Part shown: positions 25,819 to 34,201 of the stretch, in pieces | Layout: every line of letters begins with the position of its first letter | Numbering within the stretch: the first letter of the stretch is position 1 | Assembly (NCBI GenBank): GCA_948440265.1 | Contig: CAOJOK010000003.1 | Location: forward strand, 78,483-142,482 | Source: an uncultured Clostridia bacterium | GTDB lineage: Bacteria > Bacillota > Clostridia > Christensenellales > Pumilibacteraceae | Reading direction: 5' to 3' | Length of the DNA stretch: 64,000 bases | Translations under genes and position numbers: made by a program | The notes under the pieces: generated by a model | Database searches by the model: none | The model's input: only the letters and a program-made list of their open reading frames with translations | Told to the model about the DNA's origin: nothing

Positions 25819-27453
25819 TTATGCAAGCCTTGTGTATTCACATTCGAAAGTAAACTCTACGTCGCCCGTCAAGTCGCACGTCGGATTGAATGCAAAGTGA
25901 TTGTCCGAACTCAACTTGAATCCGCGCGGCACTATGAAATAAAATACCGCCGTTTGGTTATCCTCTCCTATGTGGCTTTCCCACATAGTATTGTTTTTGA
26001 CGAGATATTTTTCGTAGTTGAAGTCTATGAAATACTTGAAGTGCAGTTCGCCCGACAGGCGCGAAACCGTAACCTTGAACAGCCTGTCGTACTCGTTGTC
26101 GTCCGAGATGTGCGTTGCGCATCCTGCCGTTACGACAGTACCCGCCGTAAGGTCATAAACGTTGCCGTCGCCGTCTTTATACTGTTTAAGCATAGTCACT
26201 TTCATCTTGGAATCCGAATATCCTTCGGACGTCGTGTCCGTTTCGGCAACGTGCACTCTTTTGCCGTTGACGACGGTAAAGAACTGCATATCGTCTCTCG
26301 GTTTTACGGACGTCGCCTGAAACCCTTCCGTTACCGTCGATATCGGTCGAAGCACCACGTCGTGAGCCGGCATAGTAAAAGTATCGCCCATCCATTTTTC
26401 GGAGAGGTCCAGCTCGTTATACCAGCCGACGATTTTGCCCTGCAAGCCGCTTACCGTTTCCGGAAGTTTATCGCCGGCTTCGAGCGTCTTCGACGTACCG
26501 CCGTCTGCGAACGCCGCGCCGGACAGCGTGAGGTCGTACACTCCGCTTTGTATCTCGCCTAAAATATACCCTGCCATTGCTATGGTCGTTTCGCTTGTAT
26601 TTTTAAGAAGCTCCACTCTGAACCACGGTTCGCTGCCGTCGTTTGCTTTATCCGTTCTCACCACAAAGTCGGATATATCCGTTTCCCCTGCTTCGAGATA
26701 CATTATTTTGCTCGCGCCTATATTTCCGCTGTCATCGTAATACAAGCGGAAGCTCAACGGATTTTTGCCTGTGTTTTTGAAAACGTAGCGTACTTTGGTT
26801 CGCGTGCCTGCGGTTTTGGTTCCTTTAAGTCCGCCGCCCTTGACAACGAGCTCGCGATATTTACTGTTGTTTTCAAGATTGCCCGCCACTTTAAACTGGG
26901 TAAAACCCGAATATACGGTATGGTCGATTATTACGTCGTTTTCCTCTCCCGTCAACAGAATTCCGTTTTCCTTGACTGTGGTGCTTGTGGCACTTCCGAG
27001 GTCTGTGTGAAGCGACAGCTGCGTGTATGTTACGGGCAAATCGGCTTCACCCTCTTTCACCGTGACAGGCACCGAGAACTTGAAACCTTCGAGCGTAAAC
27101 TCAATCTTATCTACACCCAAAACAAGCGGCTCTCCGTAATAGGTATAACCGTCGCAGTCGGCATAGTTCATATCTATAATTACCTCCTCGCCGTCCACGT
27201 CCCAGTGCGCGTCGAAAGTAAGACCTTCCGGCTGAAATATTTCGCCTACGATATAATCGGTCTTGTACGGTTGACGCGTAACTACGACGCTCGTAACAAA
27301 GGGTTCTTTGCCCTCGGGCACCATTGTTCCGCCGCCTTCGCCGCCCGTGCCTCCGCCGTTCTGCGGCTTGCCGCAAGCTGCGAAAAAAGACGCCGCGCAT
27401 ATAAAGAGCGCAAGCAGCATCACTATCGCCGTTGTTTTTCCGAATTTTTTCAT
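25819..27453 (-). CDS. Surface lipoprotein with Ig-like and repeat domains (cassette 2)
   Basis: 544 residues from ATG 27453, which follows CGGAGG. Signal peptide with lipobox FFAAC then a Gly-rich linker, so it is anchored on the outer face. Residues ~45-130 look like a bacterial Ig-like (Big_3-type) domain: TRQPYKTDYIVGEIFQPEGLT...; the middle is a beta-rich region with paired aromatic residues; near residue 350 GWYNELDLSEKWMGDTFTMPAHDVVL resembles a Listeria-Bacteroides repeat. The C-terminal third is unrecognised. Probably a substrate-binding or wall-binding partner of the following GH3 enzyme; no catalytic motif is visible. Confidence 0.8.
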   Translation of the reverse strand: MKKFGKTTAIVMLLALFICAASFFAACGKPQNGGGTGGEGGGTMVPEGKEPFVTSVVVTRQPYKTDYIVGEIFQPEGLTFDAHWDVDGEEVIIDMNYADCDGYTYYGEPLVLGVDKIEFTLEGFKFSVPVTVKEGEADLPVTYTQLSLHTDLGSATSTTVKENGILLTGEENDVIIDHTVYSGFTQFKVAGNLENNSKYRELVVKGGGLKGTKTAGTRTKVRYVFKNTGKNPLSFRLYYDDSGNIGASKIMYLEAGETDISDFVVRTDKANDGSEPWFRVELLKNTSETTIAMAGYILGEIQSGVYDLTLSGAAFADGGTSKTLEAGDKLPETVSGLQGKIVGWYNELDLSEKWMGDTFTMPAHDVVLRPISTVTEGFQATSVKPRDDMQFFTVVNGKRVHVAETDTTSEGYSDSKMKVTMLKQYKDGDGNVYDLTAGTVVTAGCATHISDDNEYDRLFKVTVSRLSGELHFKYFIDFNYEKYLVKNNTMWESHIGEDNQTAVFYFIVPRGFKLSSDNHFAFNPTCDLTGDVEFTFECEYTRLA

Positions 27454-27488
27454 CCTATTCCTCCGAAAATAGTATTGTTTGCAACTCA

Positions 27489-27517
27489 AATATATATTAA
27501 GGAAAGGATTTTTGCAA
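27489..27517 (-). promoter_or_regulatory. Promoter of the lipoprotein-GH3 operon
   Basis: TTGCAA (27512-27517), 17 bp, TATATT (27489-27494) on the minus strand, 35 bp before the ATG. Confidence 0.7.
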
Positions 27518-27527
27518 TATTTTTTCC

Positions 27528-27557
27528 GTGAACTGTATTATTTTGTGCGTGAACGGT
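27528..27557 (-). promoter_or_regulatory. LytTR-type operator upstream of the lipoprotein-GH3 operon
   Basis: ACCGTTCAC, 12-bp spacer, ACAGTTCAC on the minus strand. Each half matches 8 of 9 positions of the LytTR consensus. It ends 10 bp upstream of the -35 and begins at the stop codon of sensor 2. Same geometry as the site ahead of GH3 gene 1. Confidence 0.78.
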
Positions 27558-28903
27558 TATTTCGCGTCGCTTGTCGGCGGCACGGAAAACAGTATCTTAA
27601 CATTGAATATACCGTCAAAAGCGCTGACCTGCAAGGTGCCGTTATATTTCTCCGCCGTATGCCTGACGCTTTTGAGCCCGAAACCGTGATACGCTTTGGA
27701 CGCTTTGCGCGTGACGGGCAATCCGTTTTCAAACCTTATCTCTCCCTCAAAACCGTTATAAACGTGCACTGCCACAAAGTCGTTTATGCGTTTGACCGAC
27801 AGTCCTATCGAGCGCTCGGTCTTGGGCAAAGCCCGCACCGCTTCTATGGCGTTATCGAGAAGATTGCCGAAAAGAGTATAGATATCGGAGTCCGAAATGA
27901 AACTCAACTGCTCGGCGTCTGCAATGCACGAGAGATTGATATTCTCGCTTTTGCATATCAGGCTTTTCTCCATAAGAATGATATTGAACGCCTCGTTGCC
28001 CGTTTGATAAATGGAATCATAAATATCGACGACTTTTTCCAGCTCGTCTATCTCATCCGCGGAAATGTTTTCCCTGCATTTGAATGTGCGTATGTGGTGT
28101 TTCAAGTCGTGACATTTGAGACTGATAATCTCGATATTCTCTTTGCTCATCCGATATTGTTCTTTCTTTATGTGGTCGAGCTGTCTGACTGCGGCAAGTT
28201 CCGTTTCGGCGCGTTTTCGGCGCGGAAGCTCGAACAGCATTACGAGCGCGAGGAGGCAGCATATGATATTGTAAATATGCAGCATTATCAGTCCCACGCT
28301 GTCTATGTTCTCGGGCAAAGACCAAATAATCACCGCGCCCGATACAACGTTTATGAACACGAACAGGACGGCAATTATCGTCACCGTCAGGTTGTTCATT
28401 TCGTATGTCTGAATTTCGGTCTTTTTTCCCAGCACCCAATACGACAGCGTGTATACAAGGAAGAATATCTGAAAATATATGAGCAAAAACACGAAGGTTT
28501 CCGCCGATATGCCTATGATTTCGCTGCCGTAAAAATCGACGGGAGTCGAGCCGTATGAACGCAGTACCGACCCGAACACTTCGTACATTTCCTGCGCAAC
28601 GTGCTGAACGGTAAATCCCGCTATCGCACAGCACACGATACTCTTGAACGGCGCGTCATACACTATTGCCATTGCGCCCGTCGTAACGGCAAACATTATC
28701 ACAAACAGCAGCGAACCGTAAAATGTGTCGAACGCCACTATGGGAATGGCAAAAGCGGTGCCGAAACACAGTACGAGGGCGCATATTATTCTCAACACCG
28801 ATTTTTCACGCAACTTAAACTTGCGCGCAAACATAAGCTCGGCGATAATAATTTCCGCCATAAACAGCGGACGATAGAAAAAAAGACCCGAAAGCTCGTA
28901 CAT
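27557..28903 (-). CDS. GHKL sensor histidine kinase of the AgrC/LytTR-partner type (cassette 2)
   Basis: 448 residues from ATG 28903; a TTG at 28942 is possible but would overlap the regulator by 29 bp, while the ATG has GGTGGGG upstream. Six or seven membrane helices, then the acceptor box LKCHDLKHHIRTF, N box LFGNLLDNAIEAV and G box YHGFGLKSVRHTAEKYNGTL. Shares layout and many residues with the sensor at 9132-10424. The two sensor domains differ more than the kinase domains, suggesting different signals. Confidence 0.92.
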   Translation of the reverse strand: MYELSGLFFYRPLFMAEIIIAELMFARKFKLREKSVLRIICALVLCFGTAFAIPIVAFDTFYGSLLFVIMFAVTTGAMAIVYDAPFKSIVCCAIAGFTVQHVAQEMYEVFGSVLRSYGSTPVDFYGSEIIGISAETFVFLLIYFQIFFLVYTLSYWVLGKKTEIQTYEMNNLTVTIIAVLFVFINVVSGAVIIWSLPENIDSVGLIMLHIYNIICCLLALVMLFELPRRKRAETELAAVRQLDHIKKEQYRMSKENIEIISLKCHDLKHHIRTFKCRENISADEIDELEKVVDIYDSIYQTGNEAFNIILMEKSLICKSENINLSCIADAEQLSFISDSDIYTLFGNLLDNAIEAVRALPKTERSIGLSVKRINDFVAVHVYNGFEGEIRFENGLPVTRKASKAYHGFGLKSVRHTAEKYNGTLQVSAFDGIFNVKILFSVPPTSDAK

Positions 28904-28913
28904 ATCGGCAACG

Positions 28914-29627
28914 TCACACCCCACCGCAAAGAAAATCGGCAAGCGCTTCCGAAAACTCTTTTTTACGGTTGCGGCTGATAAGCAGTTTGTCGCCGTTCAC
29001 CATTTCGCAAACTCCGTCGTTTATCGACTTGACATATCTCATATTTACGAGATAACAGCGATTGCACTTGAAAAATCCCGAAGCACATAATATATTCTCC
29101 ACTTCATAAAGCTTGCCTGACGATACGACCGTATCATCGGCAGTATGATACGTGAGCGCGTGGTCGACAACTTCCACGTATCTTATGTCAGACGCAGGAA
29201 TATAAAATACTCCGTTTTTTGTTTTAGCCTCTACTTTTACACCGCCGTCGCGCTCTATTAGCCCTGCGGCGCGTTTCATTTTAATGGCAAAATCATAGTA
29301 CGATATGGGCTTAACGACAAAGTCGAACGCGTTTACCGCATACCCTTCCAGCGCATACTGGGCAAGATTAGTCACGAAAATAATGAGTACGTTTTTGTCG
29401 TATTCGCGTATCCTGTGCGACGCTTCCATACCCGTCATCAAAGGCAGTTCTATGTCCATAAAAATAATATCGACCGCGATTTTCTTTTCGAGAAAATCCA
29501 CGACGTTATTATAGACCGTAAGAGTGTAGGTCTTGCCTTCATCGGAAAAATACTTCTCGATATACTCCGACAGCCGTCCTGCGTCATACTTATTATCTTC
29601 GACGATAACAATTCTGTAATTATGCAT
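28914..29627 (-). CDS. LytTR-family response regulator (cassette 2)
   Basis: 237 residues: receiver with VDIIFMDIELPLMTG (phospho-Asp near residue 58) and IFVTN/K, then LytTR domain from about residue 135 with IRYVEVVDHALTYHT. Paralogue of the regulator at 10426-11148. Expected to bind 27528-27557. Own promoter at 29744-29773. Confidence 0.94.
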   Translation of the reverse strand: MHNYRIVIVEDNKYDAGRLSEYIEKYFSDEGKTYTLTVYNNVVDFLEKKIAVDIIFMDIELPLMTGMEASHRIREYDKNVLIIFVTNLAQYALEGYAVNAFDFVVKPISYYDFAIKMKRAAGLIERDGGVKVEAKTKNGVFYIPASDIRYVEVVDHALTYHTADDTVVSSGKLYEVENILCASGFFKCNRCYLVNMRYVKSINDGVCEMVNGDKLLISRNRKKEFSEALADFLCGGV

Positions 29628-29743
29628 CTTATGCCGCCCCGTTTATTGTGTCCGTTATTAAGCCCCTGCGCCGAAAAACTTACGGCGAAAAGCAATCTCT
29701 TTCATACGTCCGAAAACCCATATTTCTTCAGGTTATTAGGAAC

Positions 29744-29773
29744 ATTATATAATATCTCCCCCGTCTGCGTCAA
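29744..29773 (-). promoter_or_regulatory. Promoter of regulator-sensor operon 2
   Basis: TTGACG (29768-29773), 18 bp, TATAAT (29744-29749) on the minus strand; leader of ~115 bp without a LytTR repeat. Confidence 0.75.
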
Positions 29774-29892
29774 GAGAATCGACGCCTTTTTCGAACATCA
29801 CGCATATCGTATTGTTCCCGAGACGTCAAGTCTTTTATCCACATTTTACGCACGGATTTGGTTTGCGGATTGGCATTTTCGCAATCGGGGTA

Positions 29893-29947
29893 TAAAAAAA
29901 GACGCGGAAAACGCCGCACAAAGTGCTTTGTCTTCCGCGCCTTTTTT
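29893..29947. terminator. Terminator at the end of the phage module
   Basis: GACGCGGAA...TTCCGCGcC hairpin with an inner AAAG/CTTT helix, T-run on the minus strand and TTTTTT on the plus strand. Homologous to 22668-22727. Confidence 0.8.
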
Positions 29948-30058
29948 AAAGAGTTACTCGGGCTTTTCGCCGTCGTTCTCTTTCAAGGACGCACTTTCTT
30001 CTTCGTCCTGCGGCGGCGCGTCCGCACCGTCTCCGCCCTTGTTCCCGTCGTCGCCGGA
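29923..30058. repeat. 136-bp direct repeat, right copy (holin tail and terminator)
   Basis: Identical to 22703-22838. Here it encodes the last 34 residues of the holin and half of the terminator. The two copies bracket the whole of cassette 2. Confidence 0.97.
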
Positions 30059-30211
30059 GATTATCCCCATTACGACGAGTACCGCAAGTCCCGCGCTTAC
30101 GATTTCGTTGACCGCCGGTATATCGAACGTGAAACCCATCGTCTGCAAAAATACGAGCACCGCCCCTATCAGGCTCATCCAAAAACTCTTGTTACGCAGT
30201 TTGTCTTTCAT
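29954..30211 (-). CDS. Phage holin with acidic tail
   Basis: 85 residues. Residues 1-50 fit the phi-LC3/LLH holin type: KLRNKSFWMSLIGAVLVFLQ, a short loop, then a second hydrophobic stretch SAGLAVLVVMGII. Residues 52-85 are the acidic tail shared exactly with GH3 protein 2. ATG 30211 follows AAGGAGG. In phages the holin opens the membrane for an endolysin; none is encoded beside it. Confidence 0.82.
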   Translation of the reverse strand: MKDKLRNKSFWMSLIGAVLVFLQTMGFTFDIPAVNEIVSAGLAVLVVMGIISGDDGNKGGDGADAPPQDEEESASLKENDGEKPE

Positions 30212-30265
30212 TGCCGTCCTCCTTTCCCGCCCGCCCTTTTCCCGACAGAAGGCGCGTTTTTAAAA

Positions 30266-31204
30266 TCAGCCTGCGTATTTCGTATACAGTTTATAGTACA
30301 GATAGTCGGTCAAATTCGCCCTGAAAAAAGGGTCGTCCTTTATCAGTCTTGCCGCGTCCGAGCGGTTCATCTGACCCAAAAGCCCGTCCATTTTATTATA
30401 GTTGGACGCGTACAGATTTGCCGTCGCCGTGCCGTTTTGCGACAGCTTATTCTCCTTTTCGGCGTTGTCGAGTGCCTGACCGTACAGCTGCTGTTCCAGC
30501 TTCAGTCTGTCCGCCTTGTCCTTTGCCGCCTTTTCTTCTATCGTATTATTGTATTTGAGCGCCGCCTGCGCCTGCTCTTTGTCCTTTTCTTTGAGTTCTT
30601 CAATCTTTGCCGCGACTTTTTCCGCAAGCTCTTTATCGAGCTTTGCCGTGTCGTTGAGCTTTTTTTCGTCCAGACCGATTATCCGTCTTGCGATTTCTTC
30701 CGCGGCGCGCTCGTACTCCGTCTGCACTCCGCTTTTGCCGTCCGCCCTGCTCTTTTCCAAATCCGCGCTTTGGGCGACGGCGATGCTCGAACGGGCAAGA
30801 CCGCGCTTTAACACGTCGGCGTTCAGGCTTTTGACCGCCGTTTCGTACAGCTCGTCAATCTCTTTCAGACGCTCGTCCTTTGCCTGTGCGGCGTTTTTAC
30901 CGCTCTCGTTCAATTTTTCGCGTTCGGCTTCTATGCTCTCGGCGATGTTTTCCAGCGCCTTGTTTTCGTATTCCTTATACGCCTGTTTTGCGGCGTTTTC
31001 TATCTGCTCGTCCGTCTTTGCCGTATACTCGATTTTTTCGTACGTCGGCGCGTCGGGCAGTTTCGGTTTTTCCACGACGGCTTTGGACGCGCTTTCAATC
31101 TCCTGTTTCAGTTTGTCGAGAGACTCTTTCGACGCCGCTTCCTTTTCCGATTTTGTCAGCACGGCGTTGTCCCACGCCTTTTGCAGTTCTTTCAATATAT
31201 TCAT
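30266..31204 (-). CDS. Coiled-coil phage protein of unknown function
   Basis: 312 residues, highly charged and Ala/Lys/Glu-rich, predicted almost wholly helical with long heptad stretches; no signal peptide or membrane segment. The C-terminal ~40 residues (GLLGQMNRSDAARLIKDDPFFRANLTDYLYYKLYTKYAG) are less charged and look folded. By position between tail genes and holin it could be an ejected internal virion protein or a tail-fibre stalk. I do not recognise a family. Confidence 0.7.
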   Translation of the reverse strand: MNILKELQKAWDNAVLTKSEKEAASKESLDKLKQEIESASKAVVEKPKLPDAPTYEKIEYTAKTDEQIENAAKQAYKEYENKALENIAESIEAEREKLNESGKNAAQAKDERLKEIDELYETAVKSLNADVLKRGLARSSIAVAQSADLEKSRADGKSGVQTEYERAAEEIARRIIGLDEKKLNDTAKLDKELAEKVAAKIEELKEKDKEQAQAALKYNNTIEEKAAKDKADRLKLEQQLYGQALDNAEKENKLSQNGTATANLYASNYNKMDGLLGQMNRSDAARLIKDDPFFRANLTDYLYYKLYTKYAG

Positions 31205-31279
31205 TTTCCGCTCCTTTTTTTCAGCAAATATTTTCTGCGGCGCGCCGCCGACAGCCGCAGCAGTCTTTCGTCCGCGCCG

Positions 31280-31519
31280 TTAATCGTAAACCGCATATCT
31301 TCTTTCCCCCATAGTTTCTATTCTGCCGCCGTTTGTCGGCAGGCACTCGTCGGCATAACTGAATACGCCGCAATCCTTTACCGCCTTGGTTTTCAGATTC
31401 ACGCTCGTCCTTTTTATCGCGCCGTCTTCTTTAAGCAGTATTTCGGCGACGTCGCCGTCCGCCGACGCATACGCCGCATAGCCGCCGCCGAGCGCGGTCG
31501 ACGCACTTTTGAAATTCAT
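31280..31519 (-). CDS. Small phage ORF preceded by a poly-G tract
   Basis: 79 residues, mixed alpha/beta, no family recognised. The Shine-Dalgarno region is a run of nine G (31525-31533 as C on plus), 5 bp before ATG 31519. The start is 16 bp past the stop of the upstream gene. The homopolymer could slip and change ribosome-site strength. Whether the protein is made is unknown. Confidence 0.55.
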   Translation of the reverse strand: MNFKSASTALGGGYAAYASADGDVAEILLKEDGAIKRTSVNLKTKAVKDCGVFSYADECLPTNGGRIETMGERRYAVYD

Positions 31520-31535
31520 TTTATCCCCCCCCCGT

Positions 31536-33266
31536 TCAACCGTAATTCAATCCGACCGTGACCAGCGTTTCTCCCGTCTGCGCCTGCGGCGCAAGATATT
31601 CCACGACCACGCTGCTTCTGTAAGAAAAGGAATCCGAAGTCAGCACCGCCGAGCCGCCGTAAAACGGCATAAAGTCCAGAGTGCCGTCGTACTTTAACCG
31701 CAGTATGCCTTCGTCCAGCCTGCACACGCCCGAAAGCTCGTCGGCGTCGTCCATTACCATACTGAAAAGGCTGCCCGAGCGGTTTATCGAAAACAGTGTA
31801 TTTTCCGACACAAACGCCTGCTCGCCTTCCAGCCAGCCGCCGCTGCCGACGTCGTAGCCCGTCTGCGTATAGGCGTCCACGACGCGCGTATTGAGATTGG
31901 TCGAAACCTTGCACATCGTTCTGCCCGAAGCATACATCTTTTTCGGCGATGCCGTGAGCAGGGTTTTCGCCGCTTCCTTTGCGGACATAGCGGTTGCCGA
32001 GTTGCCGTCGCCGAACACTTCCGCTCCGCAGCCTTTGCCGCCGAGAATCAGCCGCCGTGCGTCCAATCTTCCCACGAATGCCGCCGTGCCGCCCGTAAAC
32101 TCCGCCGCAAGACCGTATTTTCCCTTGCCGTCCGTTTCCAGCACATATATCCTGTTAAGGTATATCGCCGCCGCCATATAGTCGCCCGACTGACGGCATA
32201 TTATCTCATAGTCGGACGGCGCGAACGGCAGGAGAGTCATCGTTATATTGCCGTCGGTATCTATCCTAATCAGCTTATTGTTTTCCACGCAGAACAGGCA
32301 CCCGTCGCAGGTGATTCTCGTCATAGAGTCTGCGCCGTATATGCGCCGCCGGGCAATGAGCCGCGGTTTGCCGTCTTTCATTTTCAGCACCGACGCTTCG
32401 CCGCCGCCAGCCGCCGCAACATATTTCGTCAGGTCCGATTTGAGGTACGAGCCTTCCGCAACGCGCAGTCCCGTGTCCGCGGGCGGTTTGCAGTCGGTCG
32501 GGACATAGGACAGCTCGTAAGACATCAAAGGGCTGCCGCCGAGCGTCACGCCCGTGACGGCAATCACGTCGCTTCCGAGTTTCAGCGCGCCGTCTATCGG
32601 CACGGTCAGCGACTTTGTGAGCACTCTCGGCGCATACGCGGACGGCAATGCGCGCAATGCCGCTGTGCCGCCTATGAGCAGTACGGCGTCGCCGACCTTT
32701 TCGCCTGTCGCCGCGCGGAACATAACTCCGTTTTCGGTTATCTCGACGTCGGCTTCCGTCGCGTCAGAGTACGAAGCGGACACGGACGGCGCGGTGTAAA
32801 GCGGCGAGATATTCTGTCCGAACGCTATTCGCGGCTTATACAGTTTGCTTTCGCCGAGCAGCCACATCACGAGCGGATTTTCTCCGCCCGTCAGCACGGC
32901 GCAGTCGCCGTCCGTTTTCAGCGACACGGTTATCGACACGACGAGCGGTATGCCTGCCTGTTTTTCGAAGCCGTTTTCGAACTCCGCTCTGACGTCTTCG
33001 GTCTCTCCGTCCGCCGACAGCGCGGCGGCATACACCGTGAAAGAGCCGCTGTCCACCGTCGCCGTTCTTTCGGCGAACGTCTCGGCGTTCGGGTCGAAGT
33101 TGCAGTCGGTCATCTGCGCTTTTACGGTGCGGCGACCGTCAGAGCAGTCGAGTATCATATATTTTCCGTACAGTCTGCCTGCCTTCAATGCGGCGGCAAT
33201 TCCCGACGCGCCCGAGACTGCCGATATTTTCGCCGCGTTATTTATCTTTACGCTTGTATCAAACAC
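31536..33266 (-). CDS. Large phage structural protein, unrecognised
   Basis: 576 residues, beta-rich, few charged helices. Begins with a short NNAAKISAVSGASGIAAAL segment and then repeats of 8-12-residue strands ending in D/G turns (for example RIDTDGNITMTLLP and ILRLKYDGTLDFMP). It overlaps the stop of the upstream gene by 8 bp. Position after the stabilisation-type protein suggests a tail or receptor-binding role, possibly beta-propeller; no family motif found. Confidence 0.7.
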   Translation of the reverse strand: MFDTSVKINNAAKISAVSGASGIAAALKAGRLYGKYMILDCSDGRRTVKAQMTDCNFDPNAETFAERTATVDSGSFTVYAAALSADGETEDVRAEFENGFEKQAGIPLVVSITVSLKTDGDCAVLTGGENPLVMWLLGESKLYKPRIAFGQNISPLYTAPSVSASYSDATEADVEITENGVMFRAATGEKVGDAVLLIGGTAALRALPSAYAPRVLTKSLTVPIDGALKLGSDVIAVTGVTLGGSPLMSYELSYVPTDCKPPADTGLRVAEGSYLKSDLTKYVAAAGGGEASVLKMKDGKPRLIARRRIYGADSMTRITCDGCLFCVENNKLIRIDTDGNITMTLLPFAPSDYEIICRQSGDYMAAAIYLNRIYVLETDGKGKYGLAAEFTGGTAAFVGRLDARRLILGGKGCGAEVFGDGNSATAMSAKEAAKTLLTASPKKMYASGRTMCKVSTNLNTRVVDAYTQTGYDVGSGGWLEGEQAFVSENTLFSINRSGSLFSMVMDDADELSGVCRLDEGILRLKYDGTLDFMPFYGGSAVLTSDSFSYRSSVVVEYLAPQAQTGETLVTVGLNYG

Positions 33267-34191
33267 TTTCCATTCTCCCTATTGCGGTGACTTTCAGCGT
33301 AACGGTTTTCGCCGCTTCCGCTTCTTCTTTGAACAGACGGTTGCCGCCGCCCGTGCTCACTATGACGGCGAGCGGGTCGGCGTTTTTCACCGCCGTCGCT
33401 CTTTTTGCCGTTATGCCCGAAAGCGGCTTGAACTCCCGTCCGCGCGAACCGTTTCTTGCCGCAATCGAAAAATACGCCGTTTCGCCGCCGCTTATATAAA
33501 ACGCATAGAGTCTGCCGTTTCGGCAGGTCACGGACGCTTCGCCGACGCTGTCGCCGAGCGCATTGAACGCAATAACATTCAAGTCGCCGTCCAAATCCGC
33601 GCAAAACAGGCGGTAAAACATATCGGTATATATAAGACAATAGCCGTCGTCCGCCCTGCACACGTCGGCATATATGCCCCTGCCGACCTTGGCGGTTTTG
33701 AGTATGTTATACCTTGCGTCGCACTTTGTCAGCGTTATATCGCCGTCTTTTATCTCGCATATCACATACCCGTCTTTTCCGACCGCATAGCGCAGTTTGG
33801 TTTCGCTCTGCGCGGTTTGTTTCTGCGGTTTGCGCGGCAGGAGTATTTCACACTCCGCCGTTATGTTTTCGCCGACTACGCCGCGCATATCGAGAGCTAT
33901 ATCTCCGCCGCCTGCGCCGAGCAGTACGCACTCCGTTTTGTCCGAAGCGATTGAGGCGCAGTCCGTGCGCAAGCCGCCGAGCGTCAGCCACACGACGCCC
34001 GTGCCGCCCTTTATGCGCGCCTTGACGGTCACGGCGCAATCGCCGCCGTCCCCTTTCAGCAGTGTGACGACTCTGTTTCCGACGGCGCGGACGCGAAGCA
34101 GGCAGGGCTTATCCGCTTCCCTTTCGCCGCTTTTCATCAGTTTGGCTTCCAGCTCCTCGGCTTTTAAATACGCCATTTTTCCGTAATCCAT
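33259..34191 (-). CDS. Phage structural protein, unrecognised
   Basis: 310 residues, beta-rich. The N-terminal third has ELEAKLMKSGEREADKPCLLRVRAVG, then short strands with Asp/Gly turns (VICEIKDGDITLTKCDARYNIL) resembling propeller blades. Starts 10 bp after the stabilisation-type protein and overlaps the 576-residue gene. Likely a tail component; function inferred from position only. Confidence 0.68.
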   Translation of the reverse strand: MDYGKMAYLKAEELEAKLMKSGEREADKPCLLRVRAVGNRVVTLLKGDGGDCAVTVKARIKGGTGVVWLTLGGLRTDCASIASDKTECVLLGAGGGDIALDMRGVVGENITAECEILLPRKPQKQTAQSETKLRYAVGKDGYVICEIKDGDITLTKCDARYNILKTAKVGRGIYADVCRADDGYCLIYTDMFYRLFCADLDGDLNVIAFNALGDSVGEASVTCRNGRLYAFYISGGETAYFSIAARNGSRGREFKPLSGITAKRATAVKNADPLAVIVSTGGGNRLFKEEAEAAKTVTLKVTAIGRMESV

Positions 34192-34201
34192 TCTCTCTCC
34201 T

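Larger units (their letters stand above)
29628..29953. other. Intergenic space between regulator 2 and the phage module
   Basis: About 330 bp. Contains the promoter of regulator 2, one perfect but solitary DnaA box (TTATCCACA, 29835-29843) and the terminator of the phage module. No ORF with a ribosome site seen. Confidence 0.7.

Noticed and set aside
29835..29843. Perfect DnaA box TTATCCACA
   Set aside because: A single box without a cluster, AT-rich unwinding element or nearby dnaA or dnaN does not support an origin.
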